64,000 nt of DNA from an uncultured Desulfobacteraceae bacterium (GCA_913060875.1 CAJXSL010000003.1:21045-85044), one strand, 5' to 3'. Numbered from the stretch's first letter, positions 10,246 to 18,516 are shown. Notes: generated from the letters alone by a model not told the origin. Program-made: numbers and translations.

Positions 10246-10738
10246 ACAGGTAACGTAAAAAATCACTGGCGCTAAGAACGAGCAGCCGATGCATCCGAAT
10301 GATTTTGGGATTTTGTTTCTTCGGAATCGAAATCGGGATCGGCATCGAAATCGATTTCCTCAAACCCATAGCCCGCGGCGTCTTCCTTCACACAATACCC
10401 AGGCAACATAGCTGATTGAAAGGCGGTAGACATCGAGTTTTTCGTGTCCCAGTGTCATTTTTGTTTTCTTTCGATGGGGATTTCGATTTGGATTTCGATA
10501 CCGATAGCGATTTGGATTATTCCGACACCATTCTTAATCAGTTGATTAGAGGTTGTTTCAAAATTCCAGATCGCGTTTAAGGGCAAGGCGCCGCTTGATG
10601 AAAAAGCGGAGCATATTCAATCATATGTGAGCATTTTGAAGAAGGGGTGACTCACCTTTGCGCCTCTGATCAGAAGAGGAATGCCGCGCAGGCGGCCAAC
10701 GCCGACATTGAACGTTAGATGGGATTTTCAAATAGCCG
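10246..10738. other. Non-coding region with repeats
   Basis: No convincing gene. It contains the GAT/CGAT repeat arms listed separately. From about 10552 it also has a GTTTCAAAATTCCAGATC...GAGCATATTCAATCATATGTGAGCATTTTG stretch that resembles non-coding repeat debris. AT-rich signals are scattered, with no clear promoter. Confidence 0.4.
10321..10519. repeat. Inverted pair of degenerate CGAAATCGGGATCG / GATTTCGATTT repeats
   Basis: Positions 10321-10358 consist of a degenerate hexamer run (xATCGA, e.g. AATCGAAATCGGGATCGG). Positions 10471-10519 hold the same word in the opposite orientation (GGATTTCGATTTGGATTTCG). The arms are separated by about 110 bases. A similar inverted pair lies at 18115-18207. 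In many delta-proteobacterial genomes such runs sit near four-helix-bundle (IVS) genes; a remnant of one lies at 11095. Confidence 0.6.
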
Positions 10739-10978
10739 CTAGGTTTGCCAGGGGAGTTCATCAGGAGCGGCATTGCGCCATTCCTCGATGATTCTATTGG
10801 CTTCAGAAAGGTCCTTCTCGGAAACAAGAATGCGTCCCCAGCCATATTGAGCCTGGAAAAGGCCGTCATAAGCCGTGTCATGGAATGATTTTATTTCAGC
10901 ATAGATTCCATGTTCCTCTAAAACGGATTTGATGACATTTGCCTCTGCTTGGTTCTCAGGCTTGATTAATGTTTTCAA
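10739..10978 (-). CDS. DUF2007-type small signal-transducing protein
   Basis: 79 residues. I prefer the TTG start at 10978 because GGGAGAAG lies about 8-11 bases upstream and homology begins there (L/M-K-T-L-I-K-P-E-N-Q-A-E-A); a GTG at 11026 would add 16 unlikely residues. The pattern 'A-N-V-I-K-S-V-L-E-E-H-G-I' followed by a GxGxxxVxxxDxxxAxxII-like tail (G-W-G-R-I-L-V-S-E-K-D-L-S-E-A-N-R-I-I) matches the ferredoxin-like DUF2007/GlnB-like fold. It is cytoplasmic, its role is not established, and it is probably monocistronic. Confidence 0.75.
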   Translation of the reverse strand: MKTLIKPENQAEANVIKSVLEEHGIYAEIKSFHDTAYDGLFQAQYGWGRILVSEKDLSEANRIIEEWRNAAPDELPWQT

Positions 10979-11067
10979 ATTTGGGTCTTCTCCCGAATAG
11001 CTGGTGCAAATGAGCAATTGGGTCACAGGGTATTACCGCTTGGGCATCTCGGGATCATAAGGGTTCC

Positions 11068-11288
11068 AGGCGTCAAGGGGTCAAGGATCCAGGTGAAATA
11101 CTAAAAAATTACAAAGAATGGCAAAAAGCATATGCGCTTTGTTTGCATCTATATAAGGTATCGAAACGTTTTCCAAAATTAGCAGTGAAAATGGGGCCAA
11201 TCGAGCGAATGCTGAAAGCTCTGATTAAATCTCCAGAGAACAACCCTTGGCCACTTGAATCCTAAACCCCTTGGACCCTTTCTCCCAA
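11068..11288. repeat. Inverted ends flanking the four-helix-bundle remnant
   Basis: Left end (about 11070-11093) reads GGCGTCAAGGGGTCAAGGATCCAGG. The right end (about 11252-11280), in reverse complement, reads GGGTCCAAGGGG-TTTAGGATTCAAGG. The two are alike apart from small gaps and substitutions. The same word occurs again as a solo copy at 21264-21300. This suggests a small inverted-repeat-bounded element. Confidence 0.5.
11095..11265 (+). pseudogene. Internally deleted four-helix-bundle (23S rRNA IVS-type) protein remnant
   Basis: The open frame reads E-I-L-K-N-Y-K-E-W-Q-K-A-Y-A-L-C-L-H-L-Y, then a short joint, then G-P-I-E-R-M-L-K-A-L-I-K-S-P-E-N-N-P-W-P-L-E-S and TAA. Its two ends match the first and last helices of the IVS-encoded four-helix-bundle family (usual length about 120 residues), but the middle two helices are missing and no start codon is present. 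It is flanked by inverted GTCAAGGGGTCAAGGATCC / GGATTCAAGG-type ends, described separately, and is AT-richer than its surroundings. It is a dead remnant of a mobile-like element. Confidence 0.65.
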
Positions 11289-11382
11289 CTAATTGGGAGA
11301 AGAACCTCAAATTTTAATGTCCCGTACTGTGAGAGGAAAGGTCGTCCCCATGTTTCACCCTGGTAAGGTTTTCGCATAACAC

Positions 11383-12567
11383 CTAAACAAAAATATCCAG
11401 CGCCTGCTCCAAATCCGAAATCAAATCTTCCGCATTCTCGATACCGGTCGAGTAGCGTATCAACCCCTCCGGTATGCCGAGCTTGGCGCGTTCTTCTTGG
11501 GTACATTCCACATGACTGGTGGTCGCCGGCGGCCCTACGATTGTCTCAACCGCTCCCAAATTGGCGGCGGCATGGGCAAAACGCAGTCGGGTTATAAAAC
11601 GGCCTACCGCTTCAAGCGTATTCTCTTTCAGCATAAAACTCATCATGCCGCCAAAACCACGCATTTGTTGTTTGGCAATCTGATGGCCTTCATGCGAAGG
11701 AAGACCGGGATAATAAACACGCTCGATCGCTGAATGCGATTCCAGATACCGGGCTATCCTTAGCGCGCTTTCGTTTTGTCTCTGAATCCTCAATTCAAGC
11801 GTCTTCATACCGCGCAGAATCAGATAAGCGGACATGGGGTGCAACGTTGCACCATTGATTTCGCGATAGTGATATACCTGATCGATTAAATCCTTTTTGC
11901 CGCAAACAACGCCGCCCAATGCGTCCGCATGACCGCCAAGGAATTTGGTGGCACTGTGCAGGACCAGATCCGCGCCCAATTGAATGGGGTTCTGGTTGAT
12001 GGGGGTTGCGAAGGTATTATCGACCACGACGATGGCACCGACAGCCTTCGCCGCCTTCACCAAACGCGGGATATCGGTCACTTTTGTTGTGGGGTTGGTG
12101 GGGCTTTCCAAGTAAAGCACTTTAGAGCCGCGGGATACTTCTTTTTCGATTTGTTCATGATCCGTCGTATCGCACAATTTTACCTTGATTTGAAATCTTG
12201 GCAAAAATTCATTGAAAATCACATTGGTGCCGCCATAGGTGTCTTTAACCGTGACCACACGATCTTCCGCAGAAAGTAATCCAAACAATGTGCTGCTGAT
12301 GATACCCATGCCGGTTGCGGCACTTGTGGCCGCTTCCGCATCTTCCAGATTGCGAACTTTCTCCTCGAAAACCTGAACGGTTGGATTCGTGTTGCGACTG
12401 TAGATATGACCTTCTTTCCGCCCCAAGGCGACCTGCAGCCATTCATCCAAATCGCGATAACCAAATGACACACTATGGACAACGGGCACCTGGGTGGCAC
12501 CCTGCATCAAATATTCTTCTTCGCCTGCCCAAACCGTGCGTGTTCCCAGCCGTGGATTTTCACTCAT
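11383..12567 (-). CDS. Cys/Met-metabolism PLP enzyme (cystathionine gamma-synthase family)
   Basis: 394 residues starting MSENPRLGTRTVWAGEEEY. The PLP lysine lies in S-A-T-K-F-L-G-G-H; Y-S-R-N-T-N-P-T near residue 56, E-S-P-T-N-P and V-V-V-D-N-T-F-A-T-P are further hallmarks of the cystathionine gamma-synthase/lyase, methionine gamma-lyase and O-acetylhomoserine sulfhydrylase superfamily. Length is exactly typical. Members run gamma- or beta-elimination or replacement on sulfur amino acids in the cytoplasm. Subfamily cannot be fixed by eye; the missing methionine-gamma-lyase cysteine motif favours a synthase or lyase role. It is monocistronic. Confidence 0.9.
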   Translation of the reverse strand: MSENPRLGTRTVWAGEEEYLMQGATQVPVVHSVSFGYRDLDEWLQVALGRKEGHIYSRNTNPTVQVFEEKVRNLEDAEAATSAATGMGIISSTLFGLLSAEDRVVTVKDTYGGTNVIFNEFLPRFQIKVKLCDTTDHEQIEKEVSRGSKVLYLESPTNPTTKVTDIPRLVKAAKAVGAIVVVDNTFATPINQNPIQLGADLVLHSATKFLGGHADALGGVVCGKKDLIDQVYHYREINGATLHPMSAYLILRGMKTLELRIQRQNESALRIARYLESHSAIERVYYPGLPSHEGHQIAKQQMRGFGGMMSFMLKENTLEAVGRFITRLRFAHAAANLGAVETIVGPPATTSHVECTQEERAKLGIPEGLIRYSTGIENAEDLISDLEQALDIFV

Positions 12568-12817
12568 TATTTTTGTCCATTCTTTTTACACGTTCATTCA
12601 ATATAGGGCGGTTGCCTGACATATCCCTATAAAATCAAATTGTCGATCTGGACCACCATGGTCACAATTTGACCGCCGGAATCCGCTCTATACCCCGTTT
12701 GTCCCGCATTGCCCACCTGTAAGCTCCGATGCGCCTGGTGTCATACCTGACCGGTGGATAAAATGCCGATGAGGGCGTGCAATGATTACGGATTCTGTAT
12801 AACGCCGATTTCGAGGT
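12568..12817. other. Intergenic, nothing recognised
   Basis: Region upstream of the cystathionine-gamma-synthase-family gene (its 5' side on the minus strand) and the 3' side of the editing-domain gene. No ORF with a ribosome-binding site and no clear hairpin terminator is visible. Confidence 0.4.
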
Positions 12818-12899
12818 CAAAAATGCAGTTATAGGGGCATAATAATGGTGGTTTTAGGAATAATCATGCATGAAATCTATTCGTTGGCTTGGGTGACCC
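12818..12899 (+). repeat. Direct repeat, copy A, beside the ThrRS-editing-domain gene
   Basis: About 82 bases beginning CAAAAATGCAGTTATAG and ending GTTGGCTTGGGTGACCC. Copy B at 13424-13505 has the same orientation and order of words (CAAAAATGCAATTATAG ... ATGGTGGTTTTAG ... GAAATCTATTAGTTGGCTTGGGC), roughly 80% identical. The two copies bracket one gene. Confidence 0.7.
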
Positions 12900-12945
12900 G
12901 GCGCGTCCCTTTCAAAAAAATCTCGTGACCTGATTTTGCACGGCG

Positions 12946-13353
12946 TCAGAATTCTTTGTAAATCCTCGCCAGCGGGTGTCCCGGCGCCTCCATGGTCAGG
13001 TCGTTGAAGTAGCCGTACGGGGTCTGAATCGGCTCGTACCCGGCGGCTTCGAGCCTTGTGTGCACCCGGTCGATGAGGTCCCTGGCCGCCTCCGGGTCCG
13101 CCTTGCGCTCTCCCAGGTGGGTAAAGGAGTGCAGGATGACCTTTTGCGTCTCCCATTTCCGGGCCGCCCATTTGGCGTTTTTCACCAGCTTGGTTTCGGC
13201 CGAGCTGCCCTCATCGACGTCGTGCGGTTCCATGTGAATGAAGACCACGACCGCCTTCTCGTGGGTCATGGGACGCGCCTCCGGGGCATCCTCCAGGGTC
13301 TTCATGGCCGGGTTCCATCCAAAGCGGTCACAATACCAGATCAGCAAACGCAT
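12946..13353 (-). CDS. Stand-alone threonyl-tRNA synthetase editing-domain-like protein
   Basis: 135 residues from the ATG at 13353 (M-R-L-L-I-W-Y-C-D-R-F-G-W). It resembles the archaeal ThrRS N-terminal editing (DTD-like) domain: N-terminal MRLLxxxxDxF; a central V-V-V-F-I-H-M-E; V-I-L-H-S-F-T-H-L-G; then T-P-Y-G-Y-F-N and a closing G-H-P-L-A-R. In archaea this domain hydrolyses mischarged Ser-tRNA(Thr). Here it has no synthetase attached, so a trans-editing or D-aminoacyl-tRNA deacylase role is inferred. It lies between two direct repeats, which suggests acquisition as a cassette. Confidence 0.65.
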   Translation of the reverse strand: MRLLIWYCDRFGWNPAMKTLEDAPEARPMTHEKAVVVFIHMEPHDVDEGSSAETKLVKNAKWAARKWETQKVILHSFTHLGERKADPEAARDLIDRVHTRLEAAGYEPIQTPYGYFNDLTMEAPGHPLARIYKEF

Positions 13354-13423
13354 GGCACACACACCCTTCTTGAGGCAGCGGCAGCTTGCCCCTGAGCGAA
13401 AAAATCAACCCAGATTATTCGTT

Positions 13424-13505
13424 CAAAAATGCAATTATAGAGATCATTTTATGGTGGTTTTAGAAACAATTACAAGTGAAATCTATTAGTTGGCTTGGGC
13501 TGGCC
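13424..13505 (+). repeat. Direct repeat, copy B, beside the ThrRS-editing-domain gene
   Basis: Second copy of the repeat at 12818-12899, in the same orientation. The rest of the gap to the nuclease-STAND gene (13506-13659) is AT-rich with no gene seen. Confidence 0.7.
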
Positions 13506-13659
13506 CGATTGAACCGACCGATTGATCCTATTGTAAATCGTTTTCATATACGAAACGCTTAGAAATGGTTTGCGAAAAGCTTATATTTTATAGGCGACCT
13601 GAACTCCACCCCTGTTGTTGAATGTTGAGAGGCGCCCCTTACGTTTCCTTTCTTAGGCT

Positions 13660-16600
13660 TTAACGCCTCCAAGCTTCTCTTTCTTCAGAAATCTCCGCTC
13701 TATCAATTTCACCGTCAGCGACTCCGATCTCATGCTTTATCCAGTTAACAACCTGAGACTCATAACCCTTGCTAAGCCAATTTCTGAGTAATGTTCGTTT
13801 TTTGCGAAGATACTGGCTCATCGGACCAGTCCATCCTCCTGAGTGAAATGTTGCGCTTATACCGGAATTAACTCCATCAATGTCAGAATATTTTTCGAGC
13901 AGATGACGGGTAACCGCTCCTCCATTCTCATCTTCCAAGCTTCCTGGAACAGCGTGTGCCATCATTGGTGCACGAGTTTCTGGATTTTCCGCAATCCATT
14001 TAAAAATCTTTTCCGATGGAAATACTGCAAGTGGAGAAAGAGTTTCTTTTTCTCCGAAAAACCCTAATCCGCCTTTCATCCAATTTAGTACATCATTACG
14101 CCATTTTGGCGCTGCACTGAGTAAATGTTTTTCCACTATCTCCCAAGCTTCATCTGGTCGGCTGTTACAGAGTTTTATCATCAATGGTGCCGTGTAGTGG
14201 TCGTAGCTTATACTATAATTCGTCCTCATCTGTTCAAGCAACACATCCAGCAAGAGTATGGCCTTTTGTTGATCTACAGCGACCATTTTGTCACAGACAT
14301 TGTTCCAGTGATAGTTGTGCATATGATCCAGTCCATCCTGAAAATTTATAGGGGACGTAACGATCTGGAAGAGCAAGTCAGAGTCAATATGCCAACTGTC
14401 ATCCATAAGAATCCAGTCTAACAATTCGACCATGATACCTGCAACTTCTCGATCGTTATGTCGCAGCATCAATTCAAGAAGTCGGGTAATCTTTTCCGGG
14501 GTCAAATACTGCCATGTTTTTCCGAATGTTAGAGTTTTCAAATAATTAGCTTTAAACCAGCCTCGTTCGAAGCTTTGCAAAAAAACGTCGAAAACTTGGT
14601 CATTAAAACCGGAGCCCCAAACGAGTTCAGCGCCACGAGTGGCAGTTTCTTCATGGTGCAAAAGGTGCTGGATCTTGTCTTGCCATAGTTCGGGGTTAAG
14701 CCTCCTGAGAGCGCTAAAGTAGCCGCGTACGGCCTGTGAGTGTTCGTGGCTACTCCAGTGGGCAAATAGGGCATCCAAGCAGCGAAAATCTTGATCAGCT
14801 TTGCATATTTCCTCGCCAAATACAAAGAGGGCTCCGGTATCAGATGTGCTTGATGCAATCAGCGCCACAAGGCTTTCGAAGGTCTCACGGTTTCTCGCAA
14901 TACGGCCGGCCAAGGCCCGCAAGAGCTTTGCTGGTCTTGAGTTTTTCTGGTTATCTATTCCATAATCACCCCATTCATCCCAGGTAGTGTCCAAGACATA
15001 GCGCCGAAACCGGGTCTGAAGGTTTTGTCTGGAAAGTCTTCCATCTAAGCGTCGAAGCCGGTGGAATATTTCTTGATTGTCCTTATCTCTGAAGCGGCCC
15101 ACATGGCGGATTATAAAATGATTGAGTTCTCGGCGATCAGTGGCTGTGTCTTCGGCCAACCTTTCAATTATATTTAACACAGGCTCAACCTGGGGTTTTA
15201 CACGGAATTGTTTTCCCGCAGCCTTTAAAATAGCGGAATTTGCTTCGCTCCTAAGATCATCAGCCCATTGACGAGTTTCGTCAATCAGACAGTTCCAATA
15301 GAGCCGATACCCATCAAACCAATCGCCATAGGTTACAGGCTTCCAGAGATTGGCACGCTCCCTGATTCCTTGATACTCGGGACCGATAGTACGAAAGCCA
15401 CCATAAGTATTTAATGCCGCAACCGCTACCTTAAGCCCAAGGCGTTGCATCTCAAGATCTTTTGAACGGAGCATTTCCAGTAGAACAGGGAGCCTTTCCT
15501 CAGGGCTAGCCTCAGTCGCTGCCCATTCGTAACCGATTCTAAACAGTGAGAAAAGTGTACCAGCGGCATTGTTGACGTTATTGCTTTTCTCAAACAAAGC
15601 TATTTTGGCAAGCAATCTGAGAGCACCGAACAGGGTGGGACGCCACACTGCTAATTTTTCCAATATCCAGACGTATTTCTGGTGAATGGCCCTCCTGGCC
15701 ACCAATTCTTCGGGCGACCACTTGCCGAGAGTACGCTCCAGCAACTCAAGTACACCATCCGGTTCGGCTTCGGCGAGTGCATCTAGAAGGGAGGCGCCTT
15801 TCTCGGAGCCTAAAAATTCACGGTTTGAAAAAATGCCGTCTGGGCGAAGAATGTCCTTAATGATCCGTTTGGCCTCTGAATCGTGGGCGTAACGAAACAT
15901 CTCCATAAACCATCCGTGGAGCGTTTCCGGCATTTCGGTAAAGGTTACTACAAAGTCGAAGCCACAGCCATGCCAACGCCAAAATTCGCGCCACAGATGG
16001 ATATGAAGCGCTCTTGGGACGACGAACAGGGTGTGGCTGCCCTGTAATATTCTGCGGTCACGCATGGTTTGGACGATCTCCTGGAAAATTGCCCAAGTCA
16101 CGGCGTGGTCGGCCTTCTCAACCAGTTTAGCAATATATGCAGCTTCGTTGCTTACCGGGTTTTCGAAACCGAATCGCGCAAATAGGGCGAGATGTCGCAT
16201 CACTCTAGCTGTTTGCTGGGCCTCAAGGCTGGCATGCCGAGCGTAGCCGTGCAGAAAACGCTCCCAAACCGGTACCGTGGCAGGTGTCCGGAGTATATCG
16301 CCCGGGTTTGCGGCCAGGTTCTCCCCCACCGCCAGGGCCACGCGCGGGGAGCCTTCACAGACCTCAACCCAACGCGATAGTTCATGGCGGTCGCCGACAT
16401 GGCTGGCGAGAATGGCACGAATGGTCTGGTCCGGTAGACTTGGAGCTTTGATGATTTGGATCTCCGAATCATGGCTGCGATCAGGGCCATGATCAATGCT
16501 GATCAATTTCAGGGCACCGCCAATATGTTTGAGGTGCGCCCAAATTTCCGCCAACTCCCGTGAAGGGAGTTCATCTATAACAATGACGAGCGGGTAGTCG

Positions 16601-17427
16601 ATGCCGGATCGAATGATTTCATTGAACAGGCCGGATTTGGAAAATTCCTCACCATGTTTTACATAAATAGAGTCTGGAGAAATATCTTCAACCCTTACAG
16701 CCTCCAATATCAACCGGGTCTTGCCGATACCAGGTTCGCCTAATATGCGAAGGTGTTTAGTGTCGCCGCGCAGGTGCTCCCTAATTTGATCCATGAGCTT
16801 GGTTTGCTCTTCGGATGGGAGAAACTCATTACACATGTGGGCGTGTTGTGACCAGGCTTCGACAGAAAGGAAAAGGTCGTCGATGCCGTCCATAAGGGTT
16901 AAGCGCAAAGAAGGATAGCGCTGAATATATCCGGCGATTTGGGCCTGGCCAAACACCTCTACGCGTGAAGCAACGTTGCCGAAACCAAATTCGGCCAGAG
17001 TTCCGACGATGTGGCTGTGAATATCATTGCGTTGTTCAGGGCTGAAGTCATGACCGAAACAGAGTAGACTATATGTGCCACCATCTCGTATGGTCCTTCG
17101 AACCTCGGATTCCAATTCCCCTGTTGGAGTTAACAATTCATTCTTCATTGCCTGCTGTTGCCATGGCTTGAAAGATGTGCCAGTTTTGATTTGGAAGCCG
17201 GTCCGCCCAGAGCGGAGAAAGGTGTCAGTTGGCAAATCGCCTGACCAATTGAATTGGGCATCAATCCCACCGTCAGGATCGTTGATCCTGGTCGAAATGG
17301 TTATAGCATCCGCTCTGATTCGAGCGTGGCGCGCCTCACAGTAAAGCAGTTCTCTGAAGGTTTCGACCGCTTGTATGGCTGTTAACCTGCCAAGAATTTC
17401 AGGCTTTAAAGGACCTACTATAGGCAT
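13660..17427 (-). CDS. Nuclease-STAND ATPase, candidate antiviral (Avs-like) protein
   Basis: 1255 residues. The first 100 residues look like a PD-(D/E)XK nuclease: D-G-G-I-D-A (52-57) followed by F-Q-I-K (78-81) matches the D...(E/Q)xK layout of Mrr/Cap4-type nucleases. A P-loop ATPase follows, with Walker A G-E-P-G-I-G-K-T at 230-237 and Walker B V-I-V-I-D-E at 281-286. The remaining 700-800 residues are alpha-helical and repeat-like, as in the sensor arms of STAND NTPases. No signal peptide or membrane segment. Base composition is clearly more AT-rich than the flanks. There is no partner gene; repeats lie on both sides. Nuclease + STAND + long helical sensor is the plan of Avs antiphage proteins, but I cannot assign a known type. 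Confidence 0.7.
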   Translation of the reverse strand: MPIVGPLKPEILGRLTAIQAVETFRELLYCEARHARIRADAITISTRINDPDGGIDAQFNWSGDLPTDTFLRSGRTGFQIKTGTSFKPWQQQAMKNELLTPTGELESEVRRTIRDGGTYSLLCFGHDFSPEQRNDIHSHIVGTLAEFGFGNVASRVEVFGQAQIAGYIQRYPSLRLTLMDGIDDLFLSVEAWSQHAHMCNEFLPSEEQTKLMDQIREHLRGDTKHLRILGEPGIGKTRLILEAVRVEDISPDSIYVKHGEEFSKSGLFNEIIRSGIDYPLVIVIDELPSRELAEIWAHLKHIGGALKLISIDHGPDRSHDSEIQIIKAPSLPDQTIRAILASHVGDRHELSRWVEVCEGSPRVALAVGENLAANPGDILRTPATVPVWERFLHGYARHASLEAQQTARVMRHLALFARFGFENPVSNEAAYIAKLVEKADHAVTWAIFQEIVQTMRDRRILQGSHTLFVVPRALHIHLWREFWRWHGCGFDFVVTFTEMPETLHGWFMEMFRYAHDSEAKRIIKDILRPDGIFSNREFLGSEKGASLLDALAEAEPDGVLELLERTLGKWSPEELVARRAIHQKYVWILEKLAVWRPTLFGALRLLAKIALFEKSNNVNNAAGTLFSLFRIGYEWAATEASPEERLPVLLEMLRSKDLEMQRLGLKVAVAALNTYGGFRTIGPEYQGIRERANLWKPVTYGDWFDGYRLYWNCLIDETRQWADDLRSEANSAILKAAGKQFRVKPQVEPVLNIIERLAEDTATDRRELNHFIIRHVGRFRDKDNQEIFHRLRRLDGRLSRQNLQTRFRRYVLDTTWDEWGDYGIDNQKNSRPAKLLRALAGRIARNRETFESLVALIASSTSDTGALFVFGEEICKADQDFRCLDALFAHWSSHEHSQAVRGYFSALRRLNPELWQDKIQHLLHHEETATRGAELVWGSGFNDQVFDVFLQSFERGWFKANYLKTLTFGKTWQYLTPEKITRLLELMLRHNDREVAGIMVELLDWILMDDSWHIDSDLLFQIVTSPINFQDGLDHMHNYHWNNVCDKMVAVDQQKAILLLDVLLEQMRTNYSISYDHYTAPLMIKLCNSRPDEAWEIVEKHLLSAAPKWRNDVLNWMKGGLGFFGEKETLSPLAVFPSEKIFKWIAENPETRAPMMAHAVPGSLEDENGGAVTRHLLEKYSDIDGVNSGISATFHSGGWTGPMSQYLRKKRTLLRNWLSKGYESQVVNWIKHEIGVADGEIDRAEISEEREAWRR

Positions 17428-18114
17428 AGCTCCATCCTATTTGAGGAAACCCGCTCCTAATCAGGATAAAAATCTGATTCAACACCACCATACTTTCTCT
17501 TCTGTCAAACGAATTTAGGGGTTTTATAGGAGCGTCTTTAATCAATTAAATAAATGGCGTATCTATTGAAAACGTGCGCAGGGCGCGCACACAAGCATGC
17601 GGGATGTTGGCCGGCTAAACTGCAGAGGAACTAATGAGACATAGCTAACATGTTCGGTACTACTTGTAAAGCATACCTGCCGGATATTCTATATTATTGT
17701 GATGACTTACACCTTTATTTCATTCTGGGCTATCGCTTTCACGGGCATGATGGTCTGGGGCTTTTTACGAACCTACCAGATGCCGAGCCCCAGGAACTTT
17801 TGTTCGAAACGACGGTATTTCAGGTCGCGCCAGAAATAATGGTTGGGTCTCAGCCTCTAACCTGCACATTTCATGAAATTTTTTCTACACAATAAATTTT
17901 ATGTAACTATCCAAGGGTATAAACGCTATTCGGAGTATGATTTTCAGGTGACCCTTTGTACCTTTCGCCGATTTCCAGAATCATAGAAAAAGTTTCACCC
18001 TGCGGGCGCGCCCGAAATGCCCATTGACCGCGTTATCAGCGGCTTGCGGTACAGGCGTACAGCGGCGCCACAGATGCCTTGTCAATGAACATCGCGAACA
18101 CTTTAAATATCCGG
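17428..18114. other. Large non-coding gap upstream of the nuclease-STAND gene
   Basis: No convincing gene in nearly 700 bases. On the minus strand at about 17759-17850 an open stretch reads R-P-N-H-Y-F-W-R-D-L-K-Y-R-R-F-E and then a short tail to a stop; an in-frame TAG lies just upstream, so it is at most the end of a decayed gene I cannot name. The plus-strand ORF 17650-17895 has no ribosome-binding site and unnatural composition. Confidence 0.4.
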
Positions 18115-18207
18115 GATAGAAATCGCTATCAAAATCGGGGTCGGGATCGAGCTTTTAAATATTTCGATTACGATTGCGATCCCGATAGCGATTTCGATTT
18201 CGATTTG
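18115..18207. repeat. Inverted pair of degenerate ATCG/CGAT repeats
   Basis: Arm 1 (about 18115-18152) reads GATAGAAATCGCTATCAAAATC and so on; arm 2 (about 18163-18207) reads GATTACGATTGCGATCCCGA and so on, ending in GATTTCGATTTCGAT. The arms are complementary in pattern and nearly adjacent, unlike the pair at 10321-10519 where the arms are 112 bases apart. Confidence 0.65.
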
Positions 18208-18217
18208 CAAAATTGAT

Positions 18218-18336
18218 GGATTCGTAAAAGGTTCGAGATCAAGGCTTGCGAATTTCGAGGAAGGAGGCGTACTAATCGTACGCCGCAGTGACGAGAGATA
18301 CGCGTAACACAGATGTCGGACCTTTTACGAAATCGT
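18218..18336. repeat. About 118-bp inverted-repeat element with central palindrome
   Basis: The ends are complementary: GATTCGTAAAAGGTTC at the left and GACCTTTTACGAAATC at the right. The middle holds a perfect palindrome, GGCGTACTAATCGTACGCC (18266-18284). The layout (TTCGTAAAAGxxCGAGATCAAG ... GGCGTAC..GTACGCC ... GTAACACAGAT..CGGACCTTTTACGAA) is one I associate with a common non-coding repeat of Desulfobacterota genomes. It lies directly upstream of the helicase promoter. Confidence 0.65.
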
Positions 18337-18341
18337 CAAGA

Positions 18342-18370
18342 TTGACAACGCCCTGCGGCGGGTGTATTGT
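18342..18370 (+). promoter_or_regulatory. Sigma-70-type promoter for the DEAD-box helicase
   Basis: A perfect -35 TTGACA (18342-18347), a 17-base spacer and a -10 TATTGT (18365-18370). The transcript would start near 18377, giving a leader of about 140 bases before the TTG start codon. Confidence 0.75.
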
Positions 18371-18417
18371 ACCCCCATCTTTAACCGCTGTTCCTGGAAA
18401 ACAAACGACATCATCGT

Positions 18418-18448
18418 AAAGCTCCGGAATGCATCCGGGGCTTTTTTT
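18418..18448 (+). terminator. Intrinsic-terminator-like hairpin in the helicase leader
   Basis: GCTCCGGA-ATGCA-TCCGGGGC followed by TTTTTTT: an 8-base stem (one G-U pair) and a T-run. It lies between the promoter at 18342 and the helicase start at 18517, so it would terminate most transcripts unless antiterminated. This suggests attenuation control. Confidence 0.65.
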
Positions 18449-18452
18449 ATTG

Positions 18453-18490
18453 GAAGCCCGCACAAAATTTTTGAGTAGGCTTCTGTGCGG
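18453..18490 (+). promoter_or_regulatory. Two mutually exclusive stems next to the helicase ribosome-binding site
   Basis: GAAGCC (18453-18458) can pair with GGCTTC (18478-18483), while CCGCACA (18458-18464) can pair with TGTGCGG (18484-18490). Their order means both cannot form together without an impossible loop, so they are alternatives. The second stem ends about 12 bases before the AAAGGA ribosome-binding site at 18503. An RNA switch is an inference. Confidence 0.4.
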
Positions 18491-18516
18491 AACGCGACAA
18501 CCAAAGGAATACCTTT

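Noticed and set aside
10321..10519. CRISPR array
   Set aside because: The repeats are short degenerate hexamer runs in inverted arms, with no regular spacers and no cas genes nearby.
17650..17895. 81-aa plus-strand ORF
   Set aside because: No ribosome-binding site, no family, and the opposite strand shows an equally weak reading; treated as non-coding.
18453..18490. H-type pseudoknot in the helicase leader
   Set aside because: The two stems would leave no bases to cross the grooves, so they cannot coexist; kept only as alternative stems.
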